Assembly: GCA_021029095.1 (NCBI GenBank)
Contig: JAJOHG010000199.1
Location: 1-46,626, forward strand
Direction of reading: 5' to 3'
DNA length: 46,626 nt
DNA from: Phellopilus nigrolimitatus
Lineage: Eukaryota; Basidiomycota; Agaricomycetes; Hymenochaetales; Hymenochaetaceae
The translations under genes and the position numbers were made by a program. The notes below the pieces were generated by a model. That model was not told where the DNA came from and made no database searches. It saw only the letters and a program-made list of their open reading frames with translations. Positions 42,901-46,626 of this stretch are shown here, one piece after another. Each line of letters begins with the position of its first letter. Positions within the stretch are counted from its first letter, which is position 1.

Positions 42901-45298
42901 CGAAAGGCACAACGTCGAGGCTGTTGGCATGGGAGAAGAAACATTGTGCTGGAAACGGGAAGAAAATTGATGAGGGCGGGTTCGAAGCGATAGAACCTGA
43001 ATGGTTGAAACCAGAATGCCATGCTATCCCAGGATGCAAAGTCATCGTGAGTGAGAATGAGTGGGTGAGCCTAATTGCCTTCACTCTAAGGTACGTTTTG
43101 GTGCAGATGTCTTGCCATTTGCAGAGCTTGAATTGTTTGCGTTTCTTAGTTCTCTCGATTACCAACGCGAAGTAGCCAATATGCCCACGGCCAGATCCGT
43201 CGGGACGGACAAGTCTGGAGTGTCATCAACTTCTGGATCGTCATCTACCGACAGCTCGTACCCACCTACAACAACTTCTATGACATCTGACACTCCGTCC
43301 ACCAAGAGATACCTTGACCCCGACTCAGATAATGTGGTATGGTATGAGCCGGAGCCGTATAATACTCAAATAAGCCGTAAAGATAATCCTCGAGATCCTT
43401 CGGGACTTCTCTCGCTCCGGGACGTTCTTCGACAACGACGTTCAGTAGACACAAATGGTTCGGTGTTTGGCGGCGCCTCAATGTTCAATCCATCGAAATT
43501 CGTATCAGTCATTTCTGGCGCTCCTCCGTCTCCTCGTATGATGAGCGTCGGAACACCTCCATCTGCATGGGCACAGCCGGCTGTCGAAGTCTGCATGCAT
43601 GCCGCAGATGGGAGAGTAAGTGGCCTTCCTGAGGCCGCCGAATCTGCAGAAAAGATCTTGCAGGATCTGGAGGCTAGTTCTGATACGATAAATCCAAGTA
43701 CATTCTTTCACCCATGGCGACTGGCCCCCGGATCTCCAGATCCTACCAGACGCCGCAGACCACCTTCGCTTATCTCGGTGGAAAGTGACAGCACAGAAGC
43801 AGCGGCAAATGCGGATACCCCCGTGTTTGAGGCATCGAGTGATTTCCCTACCAGGCCAATGACGGCTTCTTCGACAGCGTCCTCGACACCGACGGAAAGC
43901 ACAAACGAGTCAGAAGCTCCGCCGACAATGTCGCCCAAGACGGGCGACCGCAGAGGCTCGACCTCGACAAAAGCGGCGACTGACGCAAATGTGAAAAAGC
44001 AGTATCAACAGTCTGCAACTTCGACGTCTGTTTCGAATTCATTGGCGTCCACCGTCACCAATGCCATGCGCTTTTTCTTGAACCAACCAGATATCTCTAG
44101 GCCAAATTCCCCTGTCCACCATCACAAATTGCTTGGTCTGGAAAACCAGATTATGGATGACCGACCACATATTAAGTATGATTGGACAGTCGGCAAGCGC
44201 CTCAAGTTCAGTTGTACTGTCTATTATGCCAAGCAGTTCGAATCCCTACGGCGGAGATGCGGGGTAGAGGAAATCTTTTCGAAAAGTCTGGAACGAAGCG
44301 AGAACTGGGCTGCCGAGGGTGGGAAGAGCAGGTCAAATTTCTGGAAAACCAACGACGATCGCTTCGTCATCAAGACACTTGTTGATGCGTGGAATGTTGC
44401 TGATTTGTAAGATTTCTTATCTTATATTCTACAACAGGACTCCGTACTGAATTACTTATTTCCCTAGACAAGTGCTCATTGAGCACGGTCCTTCGTACTT
44501 CCGATATATGGAGACCTGTGCTAGCCGACCATCCGTGCTTGCGAAACTTCTTGGTTTTTACACGATAGAAATTAAGAATCTCGAGTCTGGATCGGTTCAA
44601 GCGAAGGCAGACTTGCTCGTCATGGAGAATGTGTTCTTTGAACAGAAAGTTACGAAGACTTTTGATCTCAAAGGCATCCAAGGACGAAAGGTCAAGACGA
44701 CTGGTGGTTCGTCGGAGAAGAAGACGCTGTTCGACAGGGATTGGATTGAGGGTGATTCCTATTTTGGTTGGCTCATATCTCAACACGACTGACTGTTGTT
44801 CAGACCAGCAAAAGGCACTTATCTTGGTACAACCTCATTCGAAGCTTGTCCTTCAGGAAGCCATCAAGGCCGATGCAGACTTCCTCTGCAAAAATAACAT
44901 CATGGACTATTCGTAGGTCTCAGCTTGCATCACTGTAGCTGAATCTGACCTGATTGGCTGTCGGTCAGTCTCCTTCTCGGTGTTGATGAAGCGCAGCGAC
45001 AGATTGCATGTGGTCTCGTCGATACAATCGGCAGCTATACATTCGCGAAGACGCTCGAGTACAAAGCGAAGCAGAATCTTAAGTCGGGAAAGGAAGTGAC
45101 TGTCATCCCTCCCGGTGAATACCATGACCGCTTTGTTACAGCGATGAACAACTACTTCATCGCTTGTCCCGGTGAGCTCGTCTTTTTCTATTTTGTCTAC
45201 AAGAAGTTCATCCGGACTCAGACAAATGGACTCGCCCCTTGTTCGACTCTATTGGCGATAAACTGGACTCTGAATTGACGCTACCTAGCGTTTTGTAG
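39967..45298 (+). CDS. FAB1: Fab1-type phosphatidylinositol 3-phosphate 5-kinase
   Basis: Makes PI(3,5)P2 on endosome/vacuole membranes. Nine exons: 39967-40693, ~40781-42005, 42061-42469, 42525-43090, 43150-44406, 44468-44751, 44804-44912, 44969-45171, 45222-45298; about 1618 residues. The first intron's acceptor is uncertain (40754 or 40781). Fab1 hallmarks: MDDWKRGVGGIILYGLDELD and CLSLLLEQCVLSDSHVHLHF (Cpn60-like part), FVRHQSITFLYTES, SFGKYLELLIYSP, ELVFRICQAPALFELRVPRL, then the C-terminal PIP kinase: GGKSRSNFWKTNDDRFVIKT, LIEHGPSYFRYME, VMENVFF, TFDLKGIQGRKV, NNIMDYSLLLGVDEAQ, and DKWTRPLFDS near the stop. No FYVE zinc finger is visible at the N-terminus (MAFSPLNKPLPRTPIADAQ). It is either absent in this lineage or encoded by an upstream exon that I do not see. 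Confidence 0.93.
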
Positions 45299-45591
45299 CC
45301 GCATAGTACGGATCACTCCTCATTTACTACCACTCATTCCGCACTGCCGTCAGCCTTTGTATCAAATAAACTCTAGACCTTGTGTATGTATAAACTACGA
45401 ACAACGTTTATCACTCTAGTCCTTTGTATTGATGTATGCTTATTGTGATACTGTATGATATAGAACCGCATTTGTGAGTGGACACTCGGGTTACGTCACT
45501 GATCAACTCAGACGATGATCCTCCAACGACGTCATAACACCTTTATATAACATGCAGTGGCAAAGCCGCCTCTTCTCTTCACAATTGCAAG
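45299..45591. promoter_or_regulatory. Promoter of monooxygenase-like gene
   Basis: A TATA box TATATAA (45544-45550) lies about 42 bp before the ATG. Two bZIP/CRE-like sites are close by: TTACGTCA (about 45491-45498) and GACGTCAT (about 45529-45536). They suggest regulated expression, but binding is not shown. Confidence 0.45.
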
Positions 45592-46626
45592 ATGGCCCGC
45601 TCACCGAGCTCTGCGTTCGATTTCCCGCTGCATCTGCGGTGGGGAGACATCACTAGCATCCCCGCCCGTCTCCTCGTATTTTCCTTCGACCTAACTTACC
45701 AGCTCTTCCAAATATTTATTATTCTCTTCTTCAAACCAGTACGTTTTATGATTTCGAGGAAAGTGGCCTGTCTCTTCAACAGCTCATGCTGTGTAACTGC
45801 GTAGGTTACCCCTCAGAACGACGCTCAGCCGTCCGACAAACCCTTCGGGCGCGTAGCCGTCATAGGCGCAGGTTTAACAGGTGTTTCATCTGCTGCGTAC
45901 GCTGAAGATCTTCTGTTTCGTCAAACTCGTTGCCTTCTGATAATTTTCTCGCAGTCATTGTATCGCACACAACTTCGACGTCATTCTTTACGACAGTAAG
46001 CAGAAAAAGCTCGATTAGAGATGCACTCTCTGTAACCAAGAAATTTCGTCTTTAGAGAACCCCTCTGCAGGAGGTATATGGTCTCACGTCAATTCCACCT
46101 CCGGGCTTCAGATCAACTCTCTTATTTATCGCTTCCATCCTGCCGTCTTTTGGCGTGAGGGCTTTCCGAAACGCGATGAAATTTTACATGGCAAGAATTC
46201 AGTCTACCGTTGCCTTCCTTCATGGGACTCATTATGCGCTTCCCACAGAAATAACTCGCGTTTGGCGCGAGTACAAGCTCGAGTCGCGCACTAAATTTGA
46301 AGTATGTTCCGTCCACTCCCTTTGAATTATGAAAGCAGCTGACACACATCGCAGTCTGAAGTAGTAAAAGTAGAACGTGTCCCAGGAACCGGCCCTGCAA
46401 AGGATGGATCGGGAACTCAGGTACGCTCCCAGTGGCGCGTCTACACATCGTCCAGCGATGATCCAGACGGCCCATTCGACGCAATCATTTGTACCATCGG
46501 GACGTGCGGTGACCCGTTGACGTTTCCTTTGATGGCATAAATGATTTCGAGCGCTCGGGCGGACGTGTCGTCCATTCGAGCGAGCTTGACCAGTTGGGCG
46601 TGGAAGAAGGCGATGACAACAAAAAG
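45592..46626 (+). CDS. FAD-dependent monooxygenase-like protein, partial, frameshift
   Basis: Exons 45592-45738, 45805-45896, 45955-45995, 46056-46190, 46249-46301, and 46355 to the window end. The N-terminus has a hydrophobic anchor (LVFSFDLTYQLFQIFIILFF, about residues 28-47). The FAD-binding GxGxxG follows (VAVIGAGLTGVSS), then DKNPSAGGIWSH, ITRVWREYKLESRTKFE and AIICTIGTCGDP. This is the pattern of flavin-containing monooxygenase/Baeyer-Villiger-like enzymes. The intron 46191-46248 appears to be GC-AG (58 bp). Near 46531 the frame runs into a stop (FPLMA then TAA), while another frame continues with a coding segment (FDGINDFERSGGRVVHSSEL). One base seems to be missing there, by mutation or sequence error. 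The NADP-binding half lies beyond the window. Substrate unknown. Confidence 0.8.

Noticed and set aside
1..46626. CRISPR arrays, prokaryotic operons, rRNA genes
   Set aside because: The gene structure is eukaryotic with spliceosomal introns; no regularly spaced repeats or rRNA motifs were seen.

Overview
The window looks like a filamentous basidiomycete, probably an Agaricomycete close to the polypores. The genes have many 50-65 bp introns and microexons. An ATP-citrate lyase relic carries both halves of the enzyme on one chain. Several proteins resemble conserved agaricomycete families, and Ty1/copia retrotransposons are abundant. These assignments come from reading the sequence; no database was searched.

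Layout. 1-11476 is a nest of one copia family (called A here). A full-length copy on the minus strand (1016-7105) has 278-bp LTRs and a polyprotein broken by two frameshifts. A second copy (8265-11296) is partial, and there is a leader/LTR fragment at 1-1015. The two partial copies have internal sequence inverted relative to the LTRs attached to them, with joints exactly at LTR ends. Also here are a 180-bp inverted repeat (7106-7285 and 11297-11476), a 422-bp foldback (7625-8046) and tRNA-like repeats. 11477-19276 is a graveyard of partial, frameshifted copies of conserved genes: a GT69/CAP59-type glycosyltransferase, a Sec24 N-terminus, a Pcl-type cyclin and ATP-citrate lyase. The ATP-citrate lyase relic lies between perfect 14-bp terminal inverted repeats (16021-19276).

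19424-27412 is normal gene space on the plus strand: a large coiled-coil/BAR-like protein, two tandem SDR paralogs with identical 8-exon structures, and an NTF2/SigF-like protein. 27751-33385 is a very young copia element of a second family (B). Its two 566-bp LTRs look identical, it has a 5-bp target duplication (TTGGC) and one open 1473-residue polyprotein. The protease active-site motif is nevertheless missing.

34686-46626 is again gene space on the plus strand: a 1427-residue multi-pass membrane protein with a long disordered acidic and Ser/Arg-rich tail, a Fab1-type phosphatidylinositol 3-phosphate 5-kinase in nine exons, and the start of a membrane-anchored flavin monooxygenase-like gene that runs off the window. 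Exon models for the intact genes were built by hand; all close in frame. Two introns appear to use GC-AG borders.
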